Part shown: positions 50,376 through 60,184 of the stretch, in pieces | Layout: each line of letters opens with the position of its first letter | Position numbering within the stretch: position 1 is the first letter of the stretch | Assembly: GCF_022012435.1 (NCBI RefSeq) | Contig: NZ_JAKLUA010000002.1 | Location: 62,001-126,000, forward strand | Length of the DNA stretch: 64,000 nucleotides | Origin: Bradyrhizobium zhengyangense | GTDB taxonomy: Bacteria; Pseudomonadota; Alphaproteobacteria; Rhizobiales; Xanthobacteraceae | Direction of reading: 5' to 3' | The notes under the pieces: model-generated | Told to the model about the DNA's origin: nothing | Databases searched by the model: none | The model's input: the letters and a program-made list of their open reading frames with translations, nothing else | Made by a program: the position numbers and the translations under genes

Positions 50376-50906
50376 GTGACGACAGCGTCTTCGGCGGACC
50401 ATCCGACACGCCGTGATTTCTTATTCGTTGCAACGGGGGCAGCTGCAGCCGTAGGGGGCGCGGCCGCGCTCTGGCCCTTTATCTCCCAAATGAATCCGGA
50501 CGCCTCGACCATCGCCGCGGGTGCGCCGATCGAGGTCGATCTGAGCCCGGTTGCCGAGGGGCAGGACATCAAGGTGTTCTGGCGCGGCAAGCCAATCTAC
50601 ATCAGCCACCGCACCAAGAAGCAGATCGACGAGGCGCGCGCCGTTCCGGTCGCGAGCCTGCCCGATCCGCAGTCCGACGAGGCCCGGGTCAAGTCTGGCC
50701 ATGATCAGTGGCTGGTCGTGATCGGCATCTGCACTCATCTCGGCTGCATCCCGATCGCCCATGAAGGCAATTACGACGGGTTCTTCTGCCCCTGCCATGG
50801 TTCGCAGTACGATTCGTCCGGCCGCATCCGCCAGGGGCCCGCGCCCGCGAACCTGGCCGTGCCGCCGTACACTTTCGTTTCCGACACCAAAATCCAGATC
50901 GGCTGA
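50376..50906 (+). CDS. petA: Rieske iron-sulfur subunit of the cytochrome bc1 complex
   Basis: 176 residues from GTG 50376. A twin-arginine-type signal anchor ([23 protein letters not shown]) is followed by the Rieske fold with CTHLGC (about 119-124) and CPCHGS (about 138-143), which hold the 2Fe-2S cluster. It passes electrons from ubiquinol to cytochrome c1 on the periplasmic side. It precedes fbcH by 62 bases, the fbcFH layout known from B. japonicum, where this gene is called fbcF. Confidence 0.96.
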   Translation: MTTASSADHPTRRDFLFVATGAAAAVGGAAALWPFISQMNPDASTIAAGAPIEVDLSPVAEGQDIKVFWRGKPIYISHRTKKQIDEARAVPVASLPDPQSDEARVKSGHDQWLVVIGICTHLGCIPIAHEGNYDGFFCPCHGSQYDSSGRIRQGPAPANLAVPPYTFVSDTKIQIG

Positions 50907-50968
50907 GCCTCGGACCCGCGTCCGAAGCCTCGAACCGTCTCGTCGTTTTATTTCCTCAGGATCGCATC

Positions 50969-53032
50969 ATGAGCGGACCATCCGACTACCAGCCGAGCAA
51001 TCCGGCACTGCAATGGATCGAGCGGCGCCTGCCGATCATGGGTCTCGTCCATTCCTCCTTCGTCGTCTATCCCACCCCGCGCAATCTGAACTATTGGTGG
51101 ACCTTCGGCGCCATCCTGTCCTTCATGCTGGGGATGCAGATCCTGACCGGCGTGATCCTGGCGATGCACTACACGCCGCATGCCGATCTCGCCTTCAAGT
51201 CGGTCGAGCTGCTGGTCCGTGACGTGAACTACGGCTGGCTGCTGCGCAACATGCATGCCTGCGGCGCGTCGATGTTCTTCTTCGCGGTCTACGTCCACAT
51301 GCTGCGCGGCCTCTATTACGGTTCCTACAAGGAGCCGCGCGAGGTGCTCTGGATCCTCGGCGTCATCATTTACCTGCTGATGATGGCGACCGGCTTCATG
51401 GGCTACGTGCTTCCCTGGGGCCAGATGAGCTTCTGGGGCGCCACCGTCATCACCAATCTGTTCTCGGCCATTCCCTATGTCGGCGAGAGCATCGTGACAC
51501 TGCTGTGGGGCGGTTATTCGGTCGGCAATCCGACGCTGAACCGCTTCTTCTCGCTGCACTATCTGCTGCCGTTCCTGATCGCGGGCGTCGTCGTGCTCCA
51601 CGTCTGGGCACTGCACGTCGCCGGCCAGAACAATCCCGACGGCGTCGAGCCGAAGACGGAAAAGGACACGGTGCCGTTCACGCCGCATGCGACCATCAAG
51701 GACGGCTTCGGCGTCGCCTGCTTCCTGCTGCTCTACGCCTGGTTCATCTTCTACATGCCGAACTATCTTGGCGATGCCGACAACTACATTCCGGCAAACC
51801 CGGGCGTGACGCCGCCGCACATCGTGCCGGAATGGTATTACCTGCCGTTCTACGCGATCCTGCGCTCGATCCCGAACAAGCTCGCGGGCGTGATCGGGAT
51901 GTTCTCGGCGATCATCATCCTGTGCTTCCTGCCCTGGCTGGACAGCGCGAGGACGCGTTCGTCGAAGTACCGTCCGCTGGCCAAGCAGTTCTTCTGGATC
52001 TTCGTCGCGGTCTGCATCCTGCTCGGCTATCTCGGCGCGCAGCCGCCGGAAGGCATCTACGTGATCGCCGGCCGGGTCCTGACGGTCTGCTACTTCGCCT
52101 ACTTCCTGATCGTGCTGCCGCTGCTCTCGCGCATCGAGAAGCCGCGGCCGGTGCCGAACTCGATCTCGGAGGCGATCCTCGCCAAGAGCGGCAAGGCCGT
52201 CGCCTCGATCGCGGTCGCGCTCGTCGCAGCCGGCGCGCTGTTCCTCGGTTCGTTGCAGGATGCCCGCGCCGAGGAAGGCGGCACCAAGCCGCCGGGCAAC
52301 AGCTGGTCGTTCGCCGGCCCTTTCGGCAAGTATGATCGCGGTGCGCTCCAGCGCGGCCTGAAGGTCTACAAGGAGGTCTGCTCCAACTGCCACGGCCTGT
52401 CCCTGATCGCCTTTCGCAATCTCGGCGATCCCGGTGGTCCCGGCTATTCGACGGCGCAGGTGGCCGCGTTTGCCTCCGACTACAAGATCAAGGACGGCCC
52501 GAACGACCAGGGCGAGATGTTCGAGCGCCCGGGCCGGGCGGCCGACTACTTCCCCTCGCCATTCCCGAACGAGCAGGCCGCTCGCGCGGCGAATGGCGGC
52601 GCGGCGCCTCCCGACCTCTCCCTGATCACCAAGGCGCGCTCGTACGGCCGCGGCTTCCCGATGTTCCTGATCGACTTCTTCAGCCAGTACCAGGAGCAGG
52701 GCCCGGATTACGTCGCGGCGGTGCTGCAGGGCTTCGAGGACAAGGTGCCGGAAGGCGTGACCATTCCGGAAGGCTCGTATTACAACAAGTATTTCCCGGG
52801 CCACGCCATCAAGATGCCGAAGCCGCTCAGCGATGGCCAGGTGACCTTTGATGACGGCTCGCCGACGACGGTCGCGCAATACGCCAAGGACGTCACCACG
52901 TTCCTGATGTGGACCGCCGAGCCGCACATGGAAGCGCGCAAGCGCCTCGGCTTCCAGGTCTTCATCTTCCTGATCATCTTCGCGTTCCTGATGTACTTCA
53001 CCAAGAAGAAGGTCTGGGCCGACTCGCACTGA
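50969..53032 (+). CDS. fbcH: fused cytochrome b / cytochrome c1 precursor
   Basis: 687 residues. Residues 1 to about 410 are cytochrome b (haem His pairs around RNMHACG and [13 protein letters not shown], quinol site [14 protein letters not shown]). About 410-435 is an internal signal ([25 protein letters not shown]). The rest is cytochrome c1 with haem site [10 protein letters not shown] near 470 and a C-terminal anchor ([16 protein letters not shown]). In B. japonicum the single product is cut after the internal signal into b and c1. The complex pumps protons through ubiquinol oxidation. A strong terminator follows. Confidence 0.96.
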   Translation: MSGPSDYQPSNPALQWIERRLPIMGLVHSSFVVYPTPRNLNYWWTFGAILSFMLGMQILTGVILAMHYTPHADLAFKSVELLVRDVNYGWLLRNMHACGASMFFFAVYVHMLRGLYYGSYKEPREVLWILGVIIYLLMMATGFMGYVLPWGQMSFWGATVITNLFSAIPYVGESIVTLLWGGYSVGNPTLNRFFSLHYLLPFLIAGVVVLHVWALHVAGQNNPDGVEPKTEKDTVPFTPHATIKDGFGVACFLLLYAWFIFYMPNYLGDADNYIPANPGVTPPHIVPEWYYLPFYAILRSIPNKLAGVIGMFSAIIILCFLPWLDSARTRSSKYRPLAKQFFWIFVAVCILLGYLGAQPPEGIYVIAGRVLTVCYFAYFLIVLPLLSRIEKPRPVPNSISEAILAKSGKAVASIAVALVAAGALFLGSLQDARAEEGGTKPPGNSWSFAGPFGKYDRGALQRGLKVYKEVCSNCHGLSLIAFRNLGDPGGPGYSTAQVAAFASDYKIKDGPNDQGEMFERPGRAADYFPSPFPNEQAARAANGGAAPPDLSLITKARSYGRGFPMFLIDFFSQYQEQGPDYVAAVLQGFEDKVPEGVTIPEGSYYNKYFPGHAIKMPKPLSDGQVTFDDGSPTTVAQYAKDVTTFLMWTAEPHMEARKRLGFQVFIFLIIFAFLMYFTKKKVWADSH

Positions 53033-53059
53033 GCGGCTTGACGCGAAACGAGAACGAAG

Positions 53060-53083
53060 AAGCCCCCGCAAGGGGGCTTTTTT
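53060..53083 (+). terminator. rho-independent terminator of petA-fbcH
   Basis: AGCCCCC (53061-53067), loop GCAA, GGGGGCT (53072-53078), extended by an A-T pair, then six Ts. Textbook terminator 28 bases past the fbcH stop. Confidence 0.93.
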
Positions 53084-53180
53084 GTTGGACACGCGCGTGT
53101 GTTGTCCGTCGAGATTGCGCTCCACGCTCCCAGCGGCCAAAATACCGCCCAGCTCTCCCCAGAACGCGTCGGAGGACACC

Positions 53181-53855
53181 ATGGGAACCACCATCACTTT
53201 CAAGCGCCCGGACGGCAAGGACGCCTCGGGCTATCTCGCCAACGCCGCGCGCGGCAACGCGCCGGGCGTGGTCGTGATCCAGGAATGGTGGGGCCTGTCG
53301 GACCAGATCAAGGGCCTGTGCGACCGCTTCGCGCTCGCCGGCTTCGATGCGCTCGCGCCCGATCTCTACAAGGGCAAGGTTGTGCCGTATCACGACACGG
53401 ACGCGGCCGGCAAAGAGATGAACTCGCTCGATTTCATGGACGCCACCACGCAGACGGTGCGCGGTGCCACGCAATATCTGTCGCGCAACGGCGCCAAGGT
53501 CGGGCTGACGGGCTTCTGCCTCGGCGGCGCCGTCACCATCATCGGCGCGGTGCATGTGCCGGAGCTCGCCGCCGGCGTCGTGTTCTACGGCATTCCGCCG
53601 GAGCAGGCCGCCAAGCCCGCCGACGTCAAGATCCCGCTCCAGGCCCATTTCGCCAACAAGGACGATTGGTGCACGCCGGAGCTGGTCAGTGGTTTCGAAA
53701 AAGCCATGAAAGCCGCCGGCAAGTCGCTGGAGCTGTTCCGCTATGACGCCGAGCACGCCTTCGTCAACGAGCAGCGCCAGGCCGTGCACGACCGCGAAGC
53801 CGCCGAGCTCGCCTGGGGCCGGGCGACGGAGTTTTTCAGGAAGCATTTGGGGTGA
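53181..53855 (+). CDS. dienelactone hydrolase family protein
   Basis: 224 residues from ATG 53181 (GGAGG upstream). Alpha/beta fold with Cys nucleophile in GFCLGGAV (about 112-119), Asp in KDDWCTPE and His in DAEHAFVNE, the dienelactone hydrolase triad. Family members open 4-carboxymethylenebutenolide in chloroaromatic degradation, but many are general esterases. No aromatic-degradation genes are near, so a housekeeping esterase is as likely. Confidence 0.92.
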   Translation: MGTTITFKRPDGKDASGYLANAARGNAPGVVVIQEWWGLSDQIKGLCDRFALAGFDALAPDLYKGKVVPYHDTDAAGKEMNSLDFMDATTQTVRGATQYLSRNGAKVGLTGFCLGGAVTIIGAVHVPELAAGVVFYGIPPEQAAKPADVKIPLQAHFANKDDWCTPELVSGFEKAMKAAGKSLELFRYDAEHAFVNEQRQAVHDREAAELAWGRATEFFRKHLG

Positions 53856-53969
53856 ACGCAGTCACGCGTTGAAGCGACACAGAGCAGGCCGCCGGGAATC
53901 CGGTGGCCGCTCTGGCGTGGTCGCACACCCTGCCGCGTCGGAGCCAACACGTTGGCGCCGAGTATCCCT

Positions 53970-54395
53970 ATGAAAATCTGCCTGATCGCATCCTTGTTCG
54001 TCGCCGGCCTTGCGGCGCCCTGCTGGGCGAAAGAGCCTGCATGCAACGGGCCGGAATTCCAGACATTCCGAACTGATTTCGAGAGCGCCGCGAACGCGAA
54101 CGACAAGACGCGCATCGTCAAGCTGATCTCCTTCCCCGTCGAGTACTGGTCGGCGGAAGGCAAGCACGACGTTCAGAGCGGGCCGGTCAAGAGCGAGGCC
54201 GAATTTCTGCAGCGTTACGACACGTTGTTCACGCCTGCCATGCGCAAGCACCTGCACACCGCAAAGCTGCTATCGCTGCCCGACGGTCGCTGCGCACTGA
54301 CTTGGCATGACACGAATTCCGAATTCACGTTTGAATTCCGATATGCCCCCGAGAGCGGGTTTCGAGCAATCGGATATGAGGTCGGAGCCTACTAG
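53970..54395 (+). CDS. periplasmic hypothetical protein
   Basis: 141 residues from ATG 53970. Signal peptide MKICLIASLFVAGLAAPCWA; mature part begins KEPACNGPEFQTFRTDFESAANANDKTRIVKLISFPVEYW and has FLQRYDTLFTPAMRKHL, then GRCALTWHD. The arrangement resembles small NTF2/SnoaL-type or DUF exported domains, but I cannot assign it. Two Cys may form a disulfide. It precedes another exported hypothetical gene by 60 bases. Confidence 0.8.
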   Translation: MKICLIASLFVAGLAAPCWAKEPACNGPEFQTFRTDFESAANANDKTRIVKLISFPVEYWSAEGKHDVQSGPVKSEAEFLQRYDTLFTPAMRKHLHTAKLLSLPDGRCALTWHDTNSEFTFEFRYAPESGFRAIGYEVGAY

Positions 54396-54455
54396 GACGA
54401 CGCCATGCAGGGCGTGCGGAGAGTTGGTATCGCACGTTCTTGCGGGAGTGAGGCC

Positions 54456-55055
54456 ATGCTTCATAGATTTACGTTCGTCCGCGCCGCGCGGTGGATATTT
54501 GCTCTGTGCTGTTGGTTAGTCGCAGCGCAGGCTCAGGCCGAGCCGGCATTCGTGACCATTGAGGGCGACCTTAAGAGTATCGCCTGGTGGGTTCTTGCCG
54601 ACTTCCATCCGTTCACAACGGAGGTTCGCGGTCTTCCCGTCAGGGAGATAAGAAAGAACTGGTGCAAGGCCACTGAATTCCGCAAAGACCTCATTCCAAG
54701 GGAATTGCTCTTCGAGGGTGGTACGGATGCGATGGCAGCCGCCAACATGTCCTTCGCCGTTGAGGGGCGCTTCGATGGTACGGCGCCCAAGCAGGTCGCG
54801 TTGGTCGGCGTCTTCGAGGAGTGCACAGGTCAAAAGGGCAGGTTTATTCTCATCCTGGATCAATCGGCGGAAGGGAAGCCAAAGATCCGGTTCGTGAATG
54901 CCGTGCGGACGGATCACCAATTCGGTGCCCTGCAGAAGGGGGACGACAACAGCATCGTGGCCTGGGCCTGTATGGAGTGCGATAACTTCGCGGTCCTGAA
55001 ATGGGACCGGAAGAAGCGCAAATTCGACTGGCGGCCTGGCCCGGCCGAGCAATAG
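54456..55055 (+). CDS. exported hypothetical protein
   Basis: 199 residues from ATG 54456 (GGGAGTGAGG upstream). Signal peptide to about 28 (FALCCWLVAAQAQA). The mature domain, mixed alpha/beta by appearance, has KNWCKATEFRKDLIPRELLF, VGVFEECTGQKGRFILILDQS and CMECDNFAVLKWDRKKRKFDWRPG. Four Cys suggest disulfides. No family recognised. It may form a unit with the exported gene before it; trpL begins 68 bases after its stop. Confidence 0.78.
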   Translation: MLHRFTFVRAARWIFALCCWLVAAQAQAEPAFVTIEGDLKSIAWWVLADFHPFTTEVRGLPVREIRKNWCKATEFRKDLIPRELLFEGGTDAMAAANMSFAVEGRFDGTAPKQVALVGVFEECTGQKGRFILILDQSAEGKPKIRFVNAVRTDHQFGALQKGDDNSIVAWACMECDNFAVLKWDRKKRKFDWRPGPAEQ

Positions 55056-55086
55056 CCCAAAAGCCGGCGACCGAAGGCGGCGGCTC

Positions 55087-55116
55087 TTGACGCCGTCCCC
55101 GGGCCATGGTGAGTAT
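55087..55116 (+). promoter_or_regulatory. promoter of trpL-trpE(G)
   Basis: TTGACG (55087-55092) followed after 18 bases by GAGTAT (55111-55116). The start site would fall at about 55122-55124, on or next to the trpL ATG, so the leader mRNA is probably leaderless as described for Sinorhizobium trpL. The -10 is weak. Confidence 0.5.
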
Positions 55117-55123
55117 CCGGCCC

Positions 55124-55171
55124 ATGAGCACCGCAGCCCGCCCATCCCGTCGTTGGTGGCGCACCTCCTAA
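55124..55171 (+). CDS. trpL: trp leader peptide with tandem Trp codons
   Basis: 15 residues, MSTAARPSRRWWRTS, ending TAA. Adjacent TGG codons (55154-55159) are followed at once by the hairpin segments at 55162-55235. It is the classical leader of rhizobial trpE(G) attenuation: low Trp-tRNA stalls the ribosome at Trp-Trp and lets transcription continue. In Sinorhizobium the peptide and the leader RNA also have regulatory roles of their own; that is knowledge of the family, not visible here. Confidence 0.88.
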   Translation: MSTAARPSRRWWRTS

Positions 55172-55245
55172 GAGGTGGCCGGTGCGATTTATTCTCCCAA
55201 AATCGTCAGAGGTCGCCAGCACAGCGCGGCGGCCTGATCGTTTGT
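55162..55245 (+). promoter_or_regulatory. trpE(G) attenuator hairpins
   Basis: 1:2 is CACCTC (55162-55167) with GAGGTG (55172-55177). 2:3 is GGTGGCC (55174-55180) with GGTCGCC (55211-55217), two wobbles, helped by GCGATTT/AAATCGT. 3:4 is AGGTCGCC (55210-55217) with GGCGGCCT (55228-55235) and one wobble, then a modest T-run (GATCGTTTGT). This is the usual mutually exclusive set; the terminator is weaker than that of trpS. Confidence 0.75.
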
Positions 55246-55286
55246 CCTGTGTGGCGTTCCCTCGGCAAGTTTCGTAAGAGGACCAC

Positions 55287-57452
55287 ATGAACAGGACAGT
55301 CTTCGCCCTTCCACCCAGAAGCGATTATGTCACCCGCGGCGGTCTTGCGATCACGCGCGTGGCCGAGCAGTTTACCGGTCACGCCAACCGGCTCGACGAC
55401 CTCATCAACCTGCTCGACCGCCGCCGCGGCGTGGTGCTGTCCTCGGGCACGACCGTGCCGGGCCGTTACGAGAGCTTTGACCTCGGCTTCTCCGATCCGC
55501 CGCTCAAGCTCGAGACCGTCGGCACCGATTTCAGGCTGGAGGCACTCAACACGCGTGGCGAGGTGTTGATCGCCTTCCTCGCTGACGTCCTGCGCGAGCC
55601 CTGCGTCGTGATCTCCGAGAAGACCACGACGCGTCTTGCCGGCCATATCATCCGCGGCGATGCGCCAGTCGAGGAAGACCAGCGCACGCGGCGCGCCAGC
55701 GTGATGTCGCTGGTGCGCGAAATCATCGCCGCTTTCTACGCCAATGACGACGGGCTGCTCGGCCTGTTCGGCGCCTTCGCCTACGACCTCGTCTTCCAGA
55801 TCGAGGACCTCGTGCAGAAGCGTGCGCGCGAGAATGACCAGCGCGACATCGTGCTTTATGTCCCCGATCGCCTGCTGGCCTATGACCGCGCCACCGGGCG
55901 CGGCGTCGTGCTCTCCTACGATTTCGCCTGGAAGGGCAAGTTCACCGAAGGCCTGCCGCGCGAGACGGCCGAGAGTCCGTATGTGAAGACGGATCGCCAG
56001 GGCTTTGCCGATCACGCGCCCGGCGAATATCAGGCGACGGTCGAGACCGCGCGTGCCGCCTTTGCCCGCGGCGATCTATTCGAGGCCGTGCCGGGCCAGC
56101 TCTTTGCCGAGCCCTGCGAGCGCTCGCCGGCCGAAGTGTTCCAGCGCCTCTGCGTCATCAACCCGTCGCCCTACGGCGCGCTGATGAATCTCGGTGATGG
56201 CGAATTCCTTGTCTCCGCGTCGCCGGAAATGTTCGTGCGCTCCGACGGACGCCGCGTCGAGACCTGCCCGATATCAGGGACGATCGCGCGCGGCACCGAC
56301 GCGATCGGCGATGCCGAGCAGATCCGCCAGCTCCTGAACTCGGAGAAGGACGAGTTCGAGCTCAACATGTGCACCGACGTCGATCGCAACGACAAGGCGC
56401 GTGTCTGCGTGCCCGGCACGATCAAGGTGCTGGCGCGCCGGCAGATCGAGACCTATTCGAAGCTGTTCCACACCGTCGATCACGTCGAAGGCATGCTGCG
56501 CCCCGGTTTCGATGCGCTCGATGCCTTTCTCACCCATGCTTGGGCTGTCACCGTGACAGGTGCGCCAAAACTGTGGGCGATGCAGTTCGTCGAGGACCAT
56601 GAGCGCTCGCCGCGGCGCTGGTATGCCGGCGCGATCGGCGCGGTGAATTTCGACGGCAGCATCAACACCGGCCTCACCATCCGCACCATCCGCATGAAGG
56701 ATGGCCTGGCTGAAGTGCGCGTCGGCGCCACCTGTCTGTTCGATTCCGATCCGGCTGCGGAAGATCGCGAATGCCAGGTCAAGGCCGCAGCGCTGTTCCA
56801 GGCGCTCCGCGGCGATCCGCCGAAGCCGCTGTCGAGCTTTGCTCCTGATGCGACCGGTTCGGGCAAGCGCGTGCTGTTGATCGATCACGACGACAGCTTT
56901 GTGCATATGCTCGCCGATTACTTCCGTCAGGTGGGCGCGAGCGTCACCGTGGTCCGCTATGTGCATGCGCTCGACATGCTCGAGCAGAAGAGGTGGGATT
57001 TGCTGGTGCTGTCGCCAGGGCCAGGCCGCCCGGAGGATTTCGGGATCAAGAAAACCATCGACGCGGCGCTGGAGAACAAGCTGCCGGTGTTCGGCGTCTG
57101 CCTCGGCGTGCAGGCGATTGGCGAATATTTTGGCGGCGAGCTCGGCCAGCTCACCCATCCCGCGCACGGACGGCCCTCGCGGGTGCAGGTGCGCGGCGGG
57201 CGCCTGATGCGCAATCTGCCGAACGAGATCGTCATTGGCCGCTATCACTCGCTCTTTGTCGAGCGCGACAGCATGCCTGATGTGCTTAGCGTCACCGCCA
57301 GCACCGAGGACGGCGTTGCCATGGCGCTGGAGCACAAGACCCTGCCGGTCGCCGGCGTGCAATTCCACCCGGAATCGCTGATGTCGCTCGGTGGCGAGGT
57401 GGGCTTGCGAATTGTTGAGAATGCGTTCCGGCTGGATGCGCCGGTCAATTGA
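55287..57452 (+). CDS. trpE(G): fused anthranilate synthase TrpE(G)
   Basis: 721 residues. The N-terminal component I (chorismate-binding, about 230-500) has VRSDGRRVETCPISGTIARGTD, ELNMCTDVDRND and TLTVTGAPKLW-like VTGAPKLWAMQFVE; C-terminal component II (about 525-715) is a class I amidotransferase with GVCLGVQAIGEYFGG (Cys nucleophile) and FHPES. It makes anthranilate from chorismate and glutamine, the first Trp step. The fusion is typical of rhizobia. AAGAGG stands before the ATG. Leader peptide and hairpins upstream; apt follows after nine bases. Confidence 0.96.
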   Translation: MNRTVFALPPRSDYVTRGGLAITRVAEQFTGHANRLDDLINLLDRRRGVVLSSGTTVPGRYESFDLGFSDPPLKLETVGTDFRLEALNTRGEVLIAFLADVLREPCVVISEKTTTRLAGHIIRGDAPVEEDQRTRRASVMSLVREIIAAFYANDDGLLGLFGAFAYDLVFQIEDLVQKRARENDQRDIVLYVPDRLLAYDRATGRGVVLSYDFAWKGKFTEGLPRETAESPYVKTDRQGFADHAPGEYQATVETARAAFARGDLFEAVPGQLFAEPCERSPAEVFQRLCVINPSPYGALMNLGDGEFLVSASPEMFVRSDGRRVETCPISGTIARGTDAIGDAEQIRQLLNSEKDEFELNMCTDVDRNDKARVCVPGTIKVLARRQIETYSKLFHTVDHVEGMLRPGFDALDAFLTHAWAVTVTGAPKLWAMQFVEDHERSPRRWYAGAIGAVNFDGSINTGLTIRTIRMKDGLAEVRVGATCLFDSDPAAEDRECQVKAAALFQALRGDPPKPLSSFAPDATGSGKRVLLIDHDDSFVHMLADYFRQVGASVTVVRYVHALDMLEQKRWDLLVLSPGPGRPEDFGIKKTIDAALENKLPVFGVCLGVQAIGEYFGGELGQLTHPAHGRPSRVQVRGGRLMRNLPNEIVIGRYHSLFVERDSMPDVLSVTASTEDGVAMALEHKTLPVAGVQFHPESLMSLGGEVGLRIVENAFRLDAPVN

Positions 57453-57461
57453 GAGGCACCA

Positions 57462-58001
<540 letters not shown>

Positions 58002-58018
58002 GGCGCCGCTGAGGCGGT

Positions 58019-58351
58019 TTAGGTCGCTTCTGCCTTCAGCTTCGCCTGCCAATGCAGCGCGCGCTCCTTCAGCAGCGCGTTCCGGACATAAGCGCTCTCC
58101 TCATCCTCCAGCCGCTCGCATTCGCCGAAGGTCAGTCCAGCCTCGCCATGCGCGTTCCAGGCAGCCTGAAGGCTGCGGCAGGGGTGGCCGCCCTGGCGCA
58201 GCGTGAACCAGATGCGGTTCTGGATGGTCTCGAGGTTCGGGGCCTGGCCGACCCAGGCCTCGCCGGAGGCTGCGCAGCGGACGACGAAAATGCCCGCAAC
58301 GGTCTTCCGCTCCTTGTAGGCGGCGATGGCTGCTTTCCGGTCGATCGTCAC
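58019..58351 (-). CDS. GIY-YIG nuclease family protein
   Basis: 110 residues from GTG 58351. The GIY-YIG pattern is AGIFVVRC ... EAWVGQAPNLETIQNRIWFTLRQGGH, followed by a short helical end. This small branch is widespread in alphaproteobacteria; role unknown. The classical YIG is replaced by WVGQ. The weak ribosome site leaves the start uncertain. Convergent with apt. Confidence 0.82.
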   Translation of the reverse strand: MTIDRKAAIAAYKERKTVAGIFVVRCAASGEAWVGQAPNLETIQNRIWFTLRQGGHPCRSLQAAWNAHGEAGLTFGECERLEDEESAYVRNALLKERALHWQAKLKAEAT

Positions 58352-58450
58352 AGGGGGGGCCTTGCTGAGGGATGCTGTTGTGCAGCCTCAGTAGCGGCAA
58401 GGACGCGCGGCGTCAATATTACCCGGATAAAATATTCAGCCCTCGTGGTC

Positions 58451-58490
58451 GTCATTCCGGGTTCGCGACCTCGTCGCGCCCCGGAATGAC
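58451..58490. repeat. composite REP-type palindrome
   Basis: GTCATTCCGGG (58451-58461) and CCCGGAATGAC (58480-58490) are perfect 11-base arms; inside is CGCGAC-CTC-GTCGCG. It lies just past the downstream end of the 58496-59164 gene. Confidence 0.85.
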
Positions 58491-58495
58491 GCCTC

Positions 58496-59164
58496 TCAGG
58501 ACCGTTGCAGGATCAGGCTGAGCTCAAGCTCTCGGAGGGCGAGATAGTTGCGCCGGATCCACTGATGCAGCTCGGTCGAGGAATCCTTCTCCTGGCGCAG
58601 ATAGCCGGTGAAGGAGAAGCTCAGCCGGTCGATATAGGTCTTGAGGAAGCCGGGCAGCGCGGGAAGGCGGAGCAGCCGGCCGCCTCCCATCGCGGGCGGC
58701 AGCTCGCCACGGATGACGAACTCGTTGTCGACGGTGATCAGGTTCATCCGCGGGATCTGCTGGCGCAGCATCTCGTGGGCACGGGCCGAAACGCGGTCGG
58801 TGTCGGCGACGAACAGGATCTGTGGTGCGACATGTCGGCGCGCCGCTTCCTTGAGCAGGCCGATCTCGTCGGTCATCTTGAAGAATTCGTCGAAGGCGTG
58901 GAAGCCGAGGTCGATCACCTTGGCGAGCCCGTCATCGACGATGACGCGATCCATCAGCTGCATCTTGCCGTAGGTGTCGATCACGTCGGCTGTCTCGGTC
59001 ACCTTCGGCAGGTAGTCGAGCAGCGACGGCTCCTTCAAATTGACGTCGAAGGCCGCGACATTGCCGTTCTTGAGCAGCAGGAATTCGCTCAATAGCCGCG
59101 CCAGCAGCGTCTTGCCGACCTGCGGGCGGGGCGAGCAGATGATGTAGAGGGGCGTCGCGGGCAT
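58496..59164 (-). CDS. P-loop ATPase, MinD/ParA-like, unusual Walker A
   Basis: 222 residues from ATG 59164 (GTG 59167 adjacent). Deviant Walker A at 9-17, SPRPQVGKTLLARLL, then VAAFDVNLKEPSLLDYLP. The C-terminal half has RLLRLPALPGFLKTYIDRLSFSFTG, possibly membrane-targeting. Only about 60 bases separate it from a second P-loop protein with a regular ParA head (59224-59976). The function of the pair is unknown: positioning, surface polymer export or regulation are possible. Confidence 0.75.
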   Translation of the reverse strand: MPATPLYIICSPRPQVGKTLLARLLSEFLLLKNGNVAAFDVNLKEPSLLDYLPKVTETADVIDTYGKMQLMDRVIVDDGLAKVIDLGFHAFDEFFKMTDEIGLLKEAARRHVAPQILFVADTDRVSARAHEMLRQQIPRMNLITVDNEFVIRGELPPAMGGGRLLRLPALPGFLKTYIDRLSFSFTGYLRQEKDSSTELHQWIRRNYLALRELELSLILQRS

Positions 59165-59223
59165 CACGCTATTATCTGAGCGAACTCACCGCTCAATCCA
59201 GCCGTATCAGCCCGCCTTCGCAA

Positions 59224-59976
59224 CTATTTTTCGCTGTTGCGGGTCACCGGTTTCGACCCGACGATGTCGGTCAGGCGGATCCGGTCGAACTCGCTCCAGA
59301 CATTGGCCAGCCAGTGCCGGACATAGCCGCGCAGCACGAAGGAATAGTTCGCAGCCTCGTCGTGGATGCCCTTGTTGGCCACGAATTTCAGGAACGGGAC
59401 CGAGGAGACCTCGACCTGCTCATAGGCCATTTCGTTCAGCTTCGGGATGGTCAGCTCGGTCGCGTCCTTGATGCGGTGGAAGTAGGAATTGTAGGTCGCC
59501 TGGTCCCATTGGAAGAATTGGGTGTCGTTAATGAAGTTCTTCACCAGGAAGTATTTTGCGCCGGTCATGAAGCCCGCCGTCTCGGCGATCTCGTCCAGCG
59601 AGGCGATCGAGGGTCCCAGGATGTGGAACACCGCGAAGGTGATCTGGCCGGCCTTGGCGGCGTCGAGGAAACCGATGTCGCGCAGCGAGGCCAGCGCCGG
59701 CGACAGCAGGCCGGCGCGGACGTCGATCACGGTGACGGACGGGCTTGTCGCGTTGAGCGTATCGAAGATCTTCATCTGATCAGCCGTCGTCGTCATGTCG
59801 ACGATCTCGGTGATATCAGGGTGGAAACGCTTCAGCGTTCCCCGCGGCGACTCCGTGTCGAACGCGCGCGTCGGCACGTTGTTGGCTGAGAAATAATCGA
59901 GCAGGGTGCGCGATACCGTGGTCTTGCCGACCCCGCCCTTGTCCGCGCCCACCACAACCACTGCCGGCTTTGCCAT
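59224..59976 (-). CDS. ParA-like nucleotide-binding protein
   Basis: 250 residues. The deviant Walker A KGGVGKTT (14-21) is canonical ParA/MinD. VTVIDVRAGLLSPAL is the Walker B/switch region, with DVRAG instead of the usual D-x-P-P. The C-terminus is longer and more divergent (HWLANVWSEFDRI). AGGGGA stands before ATG 59976. It lies directly upstream of the other P-loop gene, so the two probably act together. There is no ParB or parS in sight, arguing against chromosome partition. Confidence 0.88.
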   Translation of the reverse strand: MAKPAVVVVGADKGGVGKTTVSRTLLDYFSANNVPTRAFDTESPRGTLKRFHPDITEIVDMTTTADQMKIFDTLNATSPSVTVIDVRAGLLSPALASLRDIGFLDAAKAGQITFAVFHILGPSIASLDEIAETAGFMTGAKYFLVKNFINDTQFFQWDQATYNSYFHRIKDATELTIPKLNEMAYEQVEVSSVPFLKFVANKGIHDEAANYSFVLRGYVRHWLANVWSEFDRIRLTDIVGSKPVTRNSEK

Positions 59977-60184
59977 TGCTGTCCCCTAACGCGAGCCCCC
60001 GATCGCGAGGTCGCGATCGGCCGGGCCCCAAATCGATGTCCCAAGGATGGTCCCGAGTCTGCTGTTGGGCGCGAACATGGCAGAAACAAGGGAGAATTCA
60101 AATCTCTGGCGCAGCCCAGCGGCAATTCCCGGAGTTTTTCCCAAAGGCCGTGAAACCGGCTGCAAGGCGTGACGAATTGCTCGC

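Noticed and set aside
50969..53032. fbcH as a novel gene fusion or assembly error
   Set aside because: The b/c1 fusion with later cleavage is an established feature of Bradyrhizobium.
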